Shown here: positions 43,247 to 51,221 of the stretch, piece after piece
Numbering within the stretch: the first letter of the stretch is position 1
Layout: each line of letters opens with the position of its first letter
NCBI GenBank assembly: GCA_016212925.1
Contig: JACRDF010000010.1
Location: 338,310-402,309 of the forward strand
DNA length: 64,000 nt
Source: Desulfomonile tiedjei
GTDB taxonomy: Bacteria > Desulfobacterota > Desulfomonilia > Desulfomonilales > Desulfomonilaceae
Direction of reading: 5' to 3'
Position numbers and translations under genes: made by a program
The notes under the pieces: generated by a model
Databases searched by the model: none
Told to the model about the DNA's origin: nothing
Seen by the model: the letters and a program-made list of their open reading frames with translations, nothing else

Positions 43247-44311
43247 ATGAAACGCTCCAAGCTCCGTACAGGATTCACCACCGGAACTTGCGCCGCGGCT
43301 GCGGCCAAGGCAGCTACAATAGTTTCGGAAGGGGTGTCAGCCCCGGCACAGGTGGAGATCGGCCTTCCTGACGGTTCCAGGGTGACCCTGCCGGTCGAGG
43401 CAAGCGGCCGTGGTTCCCATTCGGCCTGGGCCGCGGTTCGTAAGGACGCGGGGGACGATCCCGACGTAACTGACGGTGTGCTGGTTAAGGCCGCAGTGTC
43501 ATGGCTGGATCAGGAAGGCTTTGTCATCGCAGCAGGAGAAGGAGTAGGTACGGTCACCAAGCCCGGCCTCGCTCTGCCTCCTGGTGAACCGGCCATAAAT
43601 CCTGTTCCGCGGCGGATGATCATGGACGCGGTCCGTGAGGTCACAGATCGAGGTGTACGGGTAGCAATTTCCATACCGGGCGGCAAGGAACTGGCCGACA
43701 AGACCTTCAACCCGCGGCTGGGCGTTCAGGGTGGGCTCTCCATACTGGGGACTTCCGGAGTCGTGCGGCCCTTCAGCAGTTCAGCCCTTCGGGATGCGCT
43801 GAAGTGCTCACTGAGTGTGGCGCAGGCGTGCAAAGTCACCGCGCCCGTTTTTGTGCCGGGACGCATCGGAGCGCGGGCCGCGGGAAAGCACTTTCGCCTG
43901 TCACCGGAGCAACTGGTCGAGGTGAGCAATGAATGGGGATTCATGTTGGACCAAGCAGTCCCTTACGACTTTGAGCGCTTGCTGGTACTGGGCCATCCGG
44001 GGAAACTAGCCAAGCTTGCAGATGGGAACTGGGATACTCATTCATCGCGATCTCGGAGCGCCGTGGGATTTGTTGTAAGCCTCGGTGAGAAGCTCTTCGG
44101 CCAACCCATGGGCGAAAGGCCCCCGACGGTTGAGGGCATCTTCTCAGCCCTTTCGGAGGGCGAGCGAAAATTCTTAGCGAGCGAACTGGCCCGCTTGATA
44201 GGTGAGGCCGTGTCCGAACGAACCAGAGAGCGATTCATCATTGCGGTAGTGCTGGTCAATCTTCGCGGGGAAATACTTGGGCAGCACGGAGACCTCGAAA
44301 CGTGGCAATGA
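43247..44311 (+). CDS. cbiD: Cobalt-precorrin-5B C1-methyltransferase (CbiD)
   Basis: The protein has 354 residues from the ATG at 43247 (GGATGGA just upstream; a TTG at 43202 would overlap cbiC). The start KLRTGFTTGTCAAAAAKAA is the CbiD hallmark; VGTVTKPGLALPPGEPAINPVPR and the long NPRLGVQGGLSILGTSGVVRPFS segment are also typical. CbiD is specific to the anaerobic pathway and methylates C-1 of cobalt-precorrin-5B. Its presence here, with cbiG, shows the early-cobalt route. Confidence 0.95.
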   Translation: MKRSKLRTGFTTGTCAAAAAKAATIVSEGVSAPAQVEIGLPDGSRVTLPVEASGRGSHSAWAAVRKDAGDDPDVTDGVLVKAAVSWLDQEGFVIAAGEGVGTVTKPGLALPPGEPAINPVPRRMIMDAVREVTDRGVRVAISIPGGKELADKTFNPRLGVQGGLSILGTSGVVRPFSSSALRDALKCSLSVAQACKVTAPVFVPGRIGARAAGKHFRLSPEQLVEVSNEWGFMLDQAVPYDFERLLVLGHPGKLAKLADGNWDTHSSRSRSAVGFVVSLGEKLFGQPMGERPPTVEGIFSALSEGERKFLASELARLIGEAVSERTRERFIIAVVLVNLRGEILGQHGDLETWQ

Positions 44312-44940
44312 AGATCACCATAGTTGGATGCGGTCCCGGCTCCCCGGATTATCTCACCCGAGCGGCCATTCGAGCGGTCCAACAGGCTGAATTGTTGGTT
44401 GGTGCACAGAGGCTGTTGGACTTGTTTCCCGATGCTGAGGCTGAACAGCTACCTATCGGGGGCGATGTAGGCCAAGCCCTGGATTTGATTGCGGCACACG
44501 CGGAACATAGACCTGTGGCGGTCCTGGTCAGTGGGGACCCCGGACTTTTCAGCCTTGCGAAACGCGTGATACAACGCTTTGGACGTGAATCGTGCGAGGT
44601 TATTCCCGGTGTCAGCTCGGTCCAAGCCGCGTTCGCAAGATTGGGACTCGACTGGGCTGATGCGAGGATCATTAGTGCACACAAGGAGAATCCCGATGAG
44701 GCCCTGTTGGCGTCCCTGAGGAACGAGGATAAGCTCGCAGTGCTCGCCGGACGACAGGAAGCCGTGGAATGGATTGCAAATCTCGCGGTTCAGCTCGGGA
44801 AGGACCGCAGGATATTCGTTTGCCAGGACCTTACGCTGGATAACGAACAGGTGCTTGAAGTATGCGCGGACGAGCTTTCCGGGCTTAGAGTGAACTCTCG
44901 AACAGTTGTTCTAATCATTAATGGCACGATGGTCAAATGA
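44308..44940 (+). CDS. cbiE: Cobalt-precorrin-7 C5-methyltransferase (CbiE), no fused CbiT
   Basis: The protein has 210 residues; the ATG overlaps the cbiD stop by four bases (ATGA), and a GTG at 44302 is the alternative. The tetrapyrrole methylase pattern is clear: ITIVGCGPGSPDYLT, LVSGDPGLFSLAKRV and VIPGVSSVQAAFARLGLDW. In many bacteria the C15-methylase/decarboxylase CbiT is fused or adjacent (as in CobL); here the protein ends at the CbiE boundary and no CbiT gene follows. Confidence 0.93.
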   Translation: MKITIVGCGPGSPDYLTRAAIRAVQQAELLVGAQRLLDLFPDAEAEQLPIGGDVGQALDLIAAHAEHRPVAVLVSGDPGLFSLAKRVIQRFGRESCEVIPGVSSVQAAFARLGLDWADARIISAHKENPDEALLASLRNEDKLAVLAGRQEAVEWIANLAVQLGKDRRIFVCQDLTLDNEQVLEVCADELSGLRVNSRTVVLIINGTMVK

Positions 44941-45665
44941 AGCAAGGAATCCTCTACGGCATAGGCATCGGCCCCGGCGATCCCGAGCTAATTACGGTAA
45001 AAGGCGCCAGGCTGCTAGCTCGATGCCAGCATGTTTTCGTGCCCAAGGCGCCTCCCCGTGATGAAAGCCTCGCCCTGTCCATCGCAAAGCAGCACATTCC
45101 CGGCGCATGTAATGTGACAATGATCGAATTCCCGATGACCAAAGATCGAGAGAAACTTCGAACAAAATGGGAAGCTTCCACTCAGGCGATAGCCTCGGTA
45201 TTGAGGACCGGCGAGGACGCGTGCTATCTGACCCTTGGCGACACGCTGATGTATTCCACGTACATTTACATGCTCAAAGGCCTTCGAACGCATCTCCCTG
45301 ATGCAAAAGTTGTGACCGTTCCGGGTGTTACCGCGTTTAGCGCTGCTGCTGCTCTTGTTGAATTCCCCATTGGGGTAGGGCAGGAGCCTGTGACGGTGGT
45401 TCCGATTTCTGACGATCTTGAGGCCCTGGAGCGGGCATTATTACTGGGCGGAACAGTTATCCTGATGAAAATTGGAAAGAGGTTCGGCCAGGTCCTGAAA
45501 CTCCTGGAAACCTCCGGACACATTGACAACGCAATACTGGTAAGCCGAGCCGGACTGGCCGGGGAGCGGATCGAAACGGACCTCAGGAACCTCGCGGCCA
45601 AGGCTCCCGATGAGGCTAACTTGAGCGTGATACTGGTCCATGCTTTCAAAGGGGAGGGCGGATGA
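44937..45665 (+). CDS. cbiL: Cobalt-precorrin-2 C20-methyltransferase (CbiL)
   Basis: The protein has 242 residues, with a four-base ATGA overlap to cbiE. Tetrapyrrole methylase with the CbiL-type features LYGIGIGPGDPELITVKGARLL, FVPKAPP, and LTLGDTLMYSTYIYML. The later VTVPGVTAFSAAAALVEFPIGVG is the substrate-side loop. It methylates C-20 of cobalt-factor II / cobalt-precorrin-2 using SAM, the first committed corrin methylation in this pathway. Confidence 0.94.
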   Translation: MKQGILYGIGIGPGDPELITVKGARLLARCQHVFVPKAPPRDESLALSIAKQHIPGACNVTMIEFPMTKDREKLRTKWEASTQAIASVLRTGEDACYLTLGDTLMYSTYIYMLKGLRTHLPDAKVVTVPGVTAFSAAAALVEFPIGVGQEPVTVVPISDDLEALERALLLGGTVILMKIGKRFGQVLKLLETSGHIDNAILVSRAGLAGERIETDLRNLAAKAPDEANLSVILVHAFKGEGG

Positions 45666-46420
45666 AGGTTTATTTCGTGGGAGCAGGGCCAGGCGACCCG
45701 GAACTCCTCACGGTCAAGGCAGCCGGTCTCTTAAGGAATTGCCGCATATGCATTTACGCTGGTTCGCTGATAAGCCCTGGTGTCATTGCATTACTTCCCC
45801 AACGGACGGAGAAGTATGACTCCGCGAAATTGAGCCTTCAAGAGATAGTGGACCTTTGCAAGGATGCCCAAGCGAGAGATATTGATGTGGTGCGTCTGCA
45901 TTCGGGCGATCCGTCAATCTACGGGGCCATCAGAGAGCAAATGAACGAGTTGGATAGCCTGGGGATAGAGTACGAGGTGGTTCCGGGGGTAAGCTCGTTT
46001 CAGGCCGCGGCAGCCGTGTTAAAGTCGGAGCTGACCGCGCCGGAGGTCGCGCAGACGATCATCTTGACCAGAGCGCCGGGTCGGACTCCGGTACCCGAAG
46101 AGCAGGACCTGGACCGGCTGGCTCGGACCGGATCTACTCTGTGCATTTTTCTGTCAGCCGACAAGATAGAAGAAATAGCCGATCGTCTGGCCGAACATTA
46201 CGGCCGGGAGTGCCCCGCAGCCCTGGTCTATAGGGCCACATGGCCGGATCAAAAAGTAATTGTGGGGACTCTCGGGGATATTGGCGCAAAAACGCAGGCC
46301 GCGGGTATAAAGAAAACCGCTCTGATCCTGGTCGGTCAAGCGCTGGGCAGGGAAATCCCTGCGTCAAAGTTGTACGACGCGACGTTTTCTCATGAATTCC
46401 GCAGAGGGACTCCCGAGTGA
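45662..46420 (+). CDS. cbiF: Cobalt-precorrin-4 C11-methyltransferase (CbiF)
   Basis: The protein has 252 residues and again an ATGA overlap with the previous gene. CbiF features: VYFVGAGPGDPELLTVKAAGLL, IYAGSLISPGVIALL, VVRLHSGDPSIYGAIREQ, and VVPGVSSFQAAAAVLKSELTAPEVAQTIILTRAPGRTPVPE. It methylates C-11 of cobalt-precorrin-4. Length is normal for the family. Confidence 0.95.
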   Translation: MKVYFVGAGPGDPELLTVKAAGLLRNCRICIYAGSLISPGVIALLPQRTEKYDSAKLSLQEIVDLCKDAQARDIDVVRLHSGDPSIYGAIREQMNELDSLGIEYEVVPGVSSFQAAAAVLKSELTAPEVAQTIILTRAPGRTPVPEEQDLDRLARTGSTLCIFLSADKIEEIADRLAEHYGRECPAALVYRATWPDQKVIVGTLGDIGAKTQAAGIKKTALILVGQALGREIPASKLYDATFSHEFRRGTPE

Positions 46421-47193
46421 GAATTGCAGTCATAACGCTCTCCACGGAAGGAGCTGCCGTGGCCACACGGCTGGTCGAGGGATTGCCGGACGCGGATGTT
46501 TTCCTGCACGAAAGCGTTGGCCCTGAATGGCAGGGGCGCAGGTTCAAAAGCATCGTCAGTCTTACAAAAGATATTTTCAACCGGTATCAAGGACTGGTTT
46601 ACGTTGCTCCGTGCGGTGTGGTCGTGAGAGCACTCGCTCCGAATATAAAGCACAAGACCCGGGACCCCGGCGTTGTGGCGGTGGATGTTTGCGCCCGGTA
46701 CGCTATCAGCGTATTGAGCGGTCATGAAGGCGGTGCGAACGATCTTGCAATGGCGGTGGGGAACATCATCGGAGCTGAACCGATTGTAACGACCACCACA
46801 GAGGCAAAGAAGAACCTTATTGTTGGAATCGGCTGCCGTCGCGGAACACCGGCCGCGCGGATAATCGAGGCCATCAAAGCGGGACTGGATGAGGCCAACG
46901 CGTCCCTGGACCAGGTCCGGGTACTGGCTTCAGCGGACTTAAAGGCTGATGAAGAGGGATTGATCGACGCGGCCCGCGAGCTTGGACTGCCTTTACGATT
47001 GATCCCCTCGGACGAGATTCGCAACTCCACGAAACGATTTCAACGCTCAGACTTTGTTCAGGAAAAGGTCAACCTGCCTGCGGTGGCCGAACCTTCGGCT
47101 CTTCTGGCAGGGAGGAGGACAAAATTAGTTCTTCGGAAAAAGAAGTTCAGCGGCGTCACAGTGGCCGTGGCTCGGGAAAACTGTTTGTGGTAG
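46417..47193 (+). CDS. cbiG: Cobalt-precorrin-5A hydrolase (CbiG)
   Basis: The protein has 258 residues. The GTG start overlaps the cbiF stop (GTGA). The N-terminal domain has IAVITLSTEGAAVATRL and YVAPCGVVVRALAPNIKHKTRDPGVVAVD, then SVLSGHEGGANDLA; the C-terminal cbiG domain begins LIVGIGCRRGTPAARIIEAI. It opens the delta-lactone ring and releases acetaldehyde, a step found only in the anaerobic pathway. The last codons run over the start region of cbiH in a different frame. Confidence 0.93.
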   Translation: MRIAVITLSTEGAAVATRLVEGLPDADVFLHESVGPEWQGRRFKSIVSLTKDIFNRYQGLVYVAPCGVVVRALAPNIKHKTRDPGVVAVDVCARYAISVLSGHEGGANDLAMAVGNIIGAEPIVTTTTEAKKNLIVGIGCRRGTPAARIIEAIKAGLDEANASLDQVRVLASADLKADEEGLIDAARELGLPLRLIPSDEIRNSTKRFQRSDFVQEKVNLPAVAEPSALLAGRRTKLVLRKKKFSGVTVAVARENCLW

Positions 47194-47903
47194 GCATCGG
47201 ACCAGGTGGCCGGTTAGATCGCACCAGGCGTGCCGAAGAGGTGATAGCGTCTTGCCGCGTGGTGGTGGGCTACAAAAGATACCTGGAATTGATCGAAGAC
47301 CTCCTTGCAGGTAAAGAAGTCATCTCGTCAGGCATGACCAAGGAATTGGAGCGATGCAACGCGGCCCTGGAGCGAGCCCGGCAAGGGGAGAACGTGGCCC
47401 TGATATCGTCAGGCGACGCAGGGATCTATGGTATGGCAGGACTGGCCCTGGAGCTGGCCACGACTAACGGAATGGATGTCCCTATCGAGATCGTCCCCGG
47501 GGTCACTTCCGCTACAGCCGCGGCGGCCAAGTTAGGGGCCCCGCTCATGCTCGACTTTGCCGCGATCAGTCTCAGCGATCTCCTCGTGCCGTGGGAAACC
47601 ATCCGGAAGCGTCTGGAAGCCGTGGCCGCTGCCGACATGGTCGTAGTCCTGTACAATCCAAGGAGCCGCAAGCGCAAGGCTCAGCTCACAGAAGCCGCGG
47701 AAATACTTCGCAACCATCGTCCGGGCACAACGCCGGTTGGGGTCGCTACAGCCGTTGGTACGGAAGACGAGAGCATTGTGATCTCAGATCTGGACCACTT
47801 CCTCGAAACCGAGATCAACATGAGGAGCCTGGTGATAGTAGGGAACAGTTCCTCCAGGTTGATGGACAGATGGTTTGTTACCCCACGAGGGTACAAGGTA
47901 TGA
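47187..47903 (+). CDS. cbiH: Cobalt-precorrin-3 C17-methyltransferase (CbiH)
   Basis: From the GTG at 47187 the protein has 238 residues and the first ones are VVGIGPGG, so the family's SAM-binding start is complete. The reading frame is also open upstream. A strong GGAGGAGG (47111-47118) sits five bases before an ATT codon at 47124 that is in frame and would add 21 residues; whether this rare codon is used is not known. Other features: VVVGYKRYLELIEDL, SSGDAGIYGMAGLALEL, VPGVTSATAAAAKLGAPLMLDFAAISLSDLL and VVLYNPRSRKRKAQL. The enzyme methylates C-17 and contracts the ring. Confidence 0.93.
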   Translation: MVGIGPGGRLDRTRRAEEVIASCRVVVGYKRYLELIEDLLAGKEVISSGMTKELERCNAALERARQGENVALISSGDAGIYGMAGLALELATTNGMDVPIEIVPGVTSATAAAAKLGAPLMLDFAAISLSDLLVPWETIRKRLEAVAAADMVVVLYNPRSRKRKAQLTEAAEILRNHRPGTTPVGVATAVGTEDESIVISDLDHFLETEINMRSLVIVGNSSSRLMDRWFVTPRGYKV

Positions 47904-48673
47904 TCCTTCTTCTCGGGGGCACGGCTGAAACCGCCCCGCTGGCCGCAGCTTTGGCCGACGCAGGATTTGAGGTGCTGGTATCTACGGTTACGGATTTGCC
48001 CCTTGAGTTGGGCCACCACGGGAAAGTCACTCGGAGAATCGGCCCGCTGGATGAACAGGCAATGCTGCTGTTGGCACGAGATCGCGGGGTAAGGGCCATA
48101 GTGGACGCGACCCATCCGTACGCTGAAGCAGCCCATGCAAATGCGAGGAAAGTAGCTGCGACCCTCGATTTGCCTTGCCTCAGGTGGCGTAGGCCGGAAG
48201 TCATCGAGCCTGCGGCTGACCTGCATTTTGCAGCCAACCACGAGGAAGCAGCCACCCTGGCTTGCTCTCTAGGTGGTTCGATCCTGCTTACCACAGGCTC
48301 TACCCATTTGCGGCCGTACGTCAAAGCATGCTCCAGAACCGGATCGGCGCTGTTCGTCAGAGTGCTCGATCATCCCGAGTCCGTAAAAGCCGCTCTCACC
48401 GCTGGCATTCCCGAAGCAAACATTGTGAGAGGCCGGGGGCCATTTTCAGTAGAGGAAAACCTTGCTGTCATTACGAATTTCAAGATCGGGGTCCTCGTCA
48501 CAAAAGACAGCGGTGAGGCCGGAGGCGTTCCGGCCAAGCTCGAAGCCGCGCGTATCGCGGGATGCCGTGTGGTGGTCATTCGCAGGCCTGATGAATCTTG
48601 TGAGCACTGTTATGAGGAACTCTCCGAAATGGTTAGAGCGGTACGATCGGCTGTTGACGATACCGAACCCTAG
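47900..48673 (+). CDS. cbiJ: Cobalt-precorrin-6A reductase (CbiJ/CobK)
   Basis: The protein has 257 residues from the ATG at 47900, which overlaps the cbiH stop (ATGA). The family start MILLLGGTAETAPLAAALADAGFEVLVSTVT is clear, followed by VRAIVDATHPYAEAAHANARKV, the IVRGRGPFSVEENLAVI segment, and LVTKDSGEAGGVPAKLEAA. It reduces the corrin ring with NADPH or NADH. It ends the operon. Confidence 0.93.
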   Translation: MILLLGGTAETAPLAAALADAGFEVLVSTVTDLPLELGHHGKVTRRIGPLDEQAMLLLARDRGVRAIVDATHPYAEAAHANARKVAATLDLPCLRWRRPEVIEPAADLHFAANHEEAATLACSLGGSILLTTGSTHLRPYVKACSRTGSALFVRVLDHPESVKAALTAGIPEANIVRGRGPFSVEENLAVITNFKIGVLVTKDSGEAGGVPAKLEAARIAGCRVVVIRRPDESCEHCYEELSEMVRAVRSAVDDTEP

Positions 48674-48735
48674 CAGAGCTAGGGATTCCGTAATATCTAT
48701 CTTCGTAACTCTTTAGTTAGGTGGGCATCTACGGG

Positions 48736-48870
48736 TCTGGCACTGCGAGGAGTAAAAATCCCGCGAAACCCTGGAAAGCAATGCTGACATAGTACCGTCC
48801 CGCGCGAAACGCGGGATTGCCGGTCAGTCGTCACCCCGGACTCCGATCCTGGGTCCAGGCTGGATTCCCT
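48736..48870. repeat. Mixed worn palindromic repeats (families C and A)
   Basis: ctgcgaggagtaaaaatcccgcg and aagcaatgctgac recall family C; cgcgaaacgcggg and gtcaccccgg...ccgggtccag-like words recall family A. Both are too worn to define ends. They fill the gap after cbiJ. Confidence 0.5.
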
Positions 48871-48880
48871 AAGTTCACAA

Positions 48881-48920
48881 ACGAAGTGCAACACCTTATA
48901 TATGAGGTGTTGCACTTCGT
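48881..48920 (+). promoter_or_regulatory. Perfect 16-bp hairpin in the 5' leader of the DUF4396 gene
   Basis: acgaagtgcaacacct and aggtgttgcacttcgt flank an 8 bp AT loop (tatatatg). It ends just before the RBS (GGGG, 48921-48924) and 8 bp before the ATG at 48929. It could affect translation, or be a palindromic repeat. No other copy was seen in the window. Confidence 0.6.
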
Positions 48921-48928
48921 GGGGACGT

Positions 48929-49456
48929 ATGCAGATGGATCAAGATAAACATGGGGCGGATCATCCTTCACTGAATCGCCTCGCGTTCAGCGCCACGGTT
49001 CATTGCCTTACCGGCTGTTCCATCGGCGAGGTGCTGGGGATGGTACTCGGCACAGCGCTGGCTTGGGGAAACTGGCCGACAGTGGCTATCTCCGTGGTGC
49101 TCGCATTTGTGTTCGGGTACCTCCTGACCCTGCTGCCGTTGTTGCGTGCAGGCGTGGCAGTCAGTGACGCTCTCAAGCTCGCGCTTGCATCGGACACTCT
49201 TTCCATCGCGGTTATGGAGTTTGTCGACAATGCAGTAATGCTCGTCTTACCGGGAGCAATGGAAGCCGGGCTCAGTGAGCTGCTTTTCTGGGCAAGCCTC
49301 ATCTTTTCCCTTATCCTTGCCGGTATCGCCGCGTTTCCCATCAACCGATGGTTGATTGCCCGCGGCCGCGGTCACGCGGTGGTGCACAAGCATCACGGCC
49401 ATTCGAATACTGGCTTAGCCGGAGGAGCGCATCCGTCTGAAAACCGTAGTAAATAA
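48929..49456 (+). CDS. DUF4396-family membrane protein with His-rich tail
   Basis: The protein has 175 residues from the ATG at 48929, preceded by GTGGGGACGT. Four to five TM segments carry the DUF4396 pattern: LAFSATVHCLTGCSIGEVLGMVLGTALAW and the conserved segment LKLALASDTLSIAVMEFVDNAVMLVLPGAM. The C-terminus is cytoplasmic and His-rich (HAVVHKHHGHSNTG), suggesting metal contact. The biochemical role of the family is not known; members occur near metal and copper genes. Here it follows the cobalamin operon, but the hairpin and repeats in between argue for separate expression. Confidence 0.8.
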   Translation: MQMDQDKHGADHPSLNRLAFSATVHCLTGCSIGEVLGMVLGTALAWGNWPTVAISVVLAFVFGYLLTLLPLLRAGVAVSDALKLALASDTLSIAVMEFVDNAVMLVLPGAMEAGLSELLFWASLIFSLILAGIAAFPINRWLIARGRGHAVVHKHHGHSNTGLAGGAHPSENRSK

Positions 49457-49604
49457 CATTAGAAGGTGGTGCCCTTAGGGGGCTTGATTGGCGGCCGCCC
49501 CGGGAACACTCCAGCGAGCCGCGCGAGCCTCAGGTTGCCCGCGGCGCGTGAAGGAATTATTAAATAACTAAGACTCTAATTATTACGATGGTAAGGAAAC
49601 AACA

Positions 49605-50084
49605 ATGAATGCATCACACCGCTTAATGACTTCAATCGTGGCCGTTGGAATGGCGTTGATGGCTTGTTCCCTTTTGCAGGCACGAGATGCAGGGGACCAT
49701 ATGCTCAATTCGGCCGATATAAAGTGGACAGACGGACCTCCGTCACTGCCGCCCGGCGCACAAGTTGCCGTGATTGAAGGGGATTTGACAAAAGCAGAGC
49801 CGTTCACGTTCCGCCTCAAGTTCCCGGCCAATTACAGAATAGCGCCGCACACCCATCCGGTTGTCGAACGCGTGACCGTGGTCTCCGGAACGTTCCATAT
49901 GGGAACCGGCGATCAATTTGTCCAAGAGAAAGCCGTAGCCTTGAAACCGGGAAGCTTCGCGGTATTTCAACCGGGGCACAGCATGTTCGCGTGGGCCGGG
50001 GAAGAGACCGTAGTGCAATTGCACGGGGTTGGCCCATGGGGAATTACTTACCTTAACCCGGCGGACGATCCGCGGAAGAAATAA
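49605..50084 (+). CDS. Exported cupin-fold protein
   Basis: The protein has 159 residues; the ATG follows GTAAGGAAAC. A signal peptide (LMTSIVAVGMALMACSLLQA) precedes a single cupin barrel: the metal motif APHTHPVVERVTVVSGTFHMG and the second half GSFAVFQPGHSMFAWAGEETVVQLHGVGPW. The first motif provides His-His-Glu and the second a His. This is the small DUF4437/cupin_2 exported type, often seen in stress or carbonyl metabolism. No reaction can be fixed. Confidence 0.82.
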   Translation: MNASHRLMTSIVAVGMALMACSLLQARDAGDHMLNSADIKWTDGPPSLPPGAQVAVIEGDLTKAEPFTFRLKFPANYRIAPHTHPVVERVTVVSGTFHMGTGDQFVQEKAVALKPGSFAVFQPGHSMFAWAGEETVVQLHGVGPWGITYLNPADDPRKK

Positions 50085-50207
50085 CCAATAGGAAATCGCA
50101 CGCGGAACTCACTCCGGCTCCGAGGTTGTTCTGACACAGATGTATAGTTTCACCTTGCGCTTCTCGCGAGAGGTAGTAGTACACTTATGCAAGAAATCCA
50201 ACAACTA

Positions 50208-50236
50208 TTGACAATGTTTTGATATTTATCTTTACT
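50208..50236 (+). promoter_or_regulatory. Sigma-70 promoter of the exported amidotransferase-like gene
   Basis: TTGACA (50208-50213), 17 bp spacer, TTTACT (50231-50236, 4/6 to consensus). It lies about 70 bp before the ATG at 50304. Confidence 0.55.
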
Positions 50237-50303
50237 TTTTTCGCGAAATGAGCCAATCTTACTCGGACAGGAGGGATGGAATGCTCTTTCGAAGGTATTG
50301 GGA

Positions 50304-51173
50304 ATGATTGTGCGTGTAAAGCTATGTATTATTATGATGTTGGTAATAACTCTTGCTCTGGTGGAGCAGGCGCCGGCGAAGAGAAGGGCCGACAAAGCCA
50401 CAATGAAGAGACCTCCGGTCGAGACTCCTACGCCTGGAGCAGGTCCTGTCTGGATTGTCGTCAACCTGTTTACAGGGCCTTCGTCCCGGCAGGCGGTGCG
50501 AGTGAGAGACACATTGGCCCGACTGGGAGCAGAAGGTCAAGGCATTGTCCTGCCGTTCCGCGAGATCACCGTGGAAAATATGACCAAAATGCGACCCGAG
50601 TTTCTGGCTCTGAGTCCAAACGGAATGCCGTGGTGTCGTTACAAGGGTAAAAACGGCGAAAATCTGGACGAGTTCTTGAAAGCGCTTAAGGTAATTGTTG
50701 AAGAAATGAACATCCCGGTGATTGGAATATGCGGAGGGCATCAAGCGCTGGCTCTGGCGTTCGGCGGAAAGGTCGGGCCTATCAAGGGCGGCGAGGACGA
50801 CTGCTTTTCCTACGGCCACAATCCCACCGAGCGCGGGAGGCACGATGTTCACGTTCAGCAGCAAGACCCTCTTTTTTTGGGCATGGGACAGAGCTTGAAC
50901 CTCGTCCAGAATCACTATGATGAGGTGAAGAAACTGCCCCCGGGTTTCATTTCTCTGGCTGCCAACGAGCTTTGCGCTTATCAAATCATAAGACATCCTG
51001 AGAAGCCCGTGTACGGTGTTCAGGCCCATACGGAGTACTTTCTGCCGAAACGCCCGGATGGCGGGCTTCTTCTGAAAAACTTCTTGAAGATTGTACGAAT
51101 GCACAACGGTCTTGTGCGGAAAGCGCCGGTCAAAGCAGTTGGCGACACGGCCAATTCGAGCGCAAGCCAGTAA
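50304..51173 (+). CDS. Exported class I glutamine-amidotransferase-like protein
   Basis: The protein has 289 residues from the ATG at 50304 (AAGG upstream; a TTG at 50298 is possible). A signal peptide (MIVRVKLCIIMMLVITLALVEQAPA) leads to a class I amidotransferase fold. It has the nucleophile Cys in VIGICGGHQALALAFGG and the His-Glu pair in GVQAHTEYF; the residues of the triad are therefore complete. These domains normally act inside the cell, donating ammonia to a synthase. An exported, stand-alone one suggests a peptidase or a gamma-glutamyl hydrolase-type activity in the periplasm. The substrate is not identifiable. Confidence 0.75.
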   Translation: MIVRVKLCIIMMLVITLALVEQAPAKRRADKATMKRPPVETPTPGAGPVWIVVNLFTGPSSRQAVRVRDTLARLGAEGQGIVLPFREITVENMTKMRPEFLALSPNGMPWCRYKGKNGENLDEFLKALKVIVEEMNIPVIGICGGHQALALAFGGKVGPIKGGEDDCFSYGHNPTERGRHDVHVQQQDPLFLGMGQSLNLVQNHYDEVKKLPPGFISLAANELCAYQIIRHPEKPVYGVQAHTEYFLPKRPDGGLLLKNFLKIVRMHNGLVRKAPVKAVGDTANSSASQ

Positions 51174-51221
51174 CGTTCAGCGGTAATGGGTACATCAACG
51201 CAGACCATGTCCGGAGCAAAC

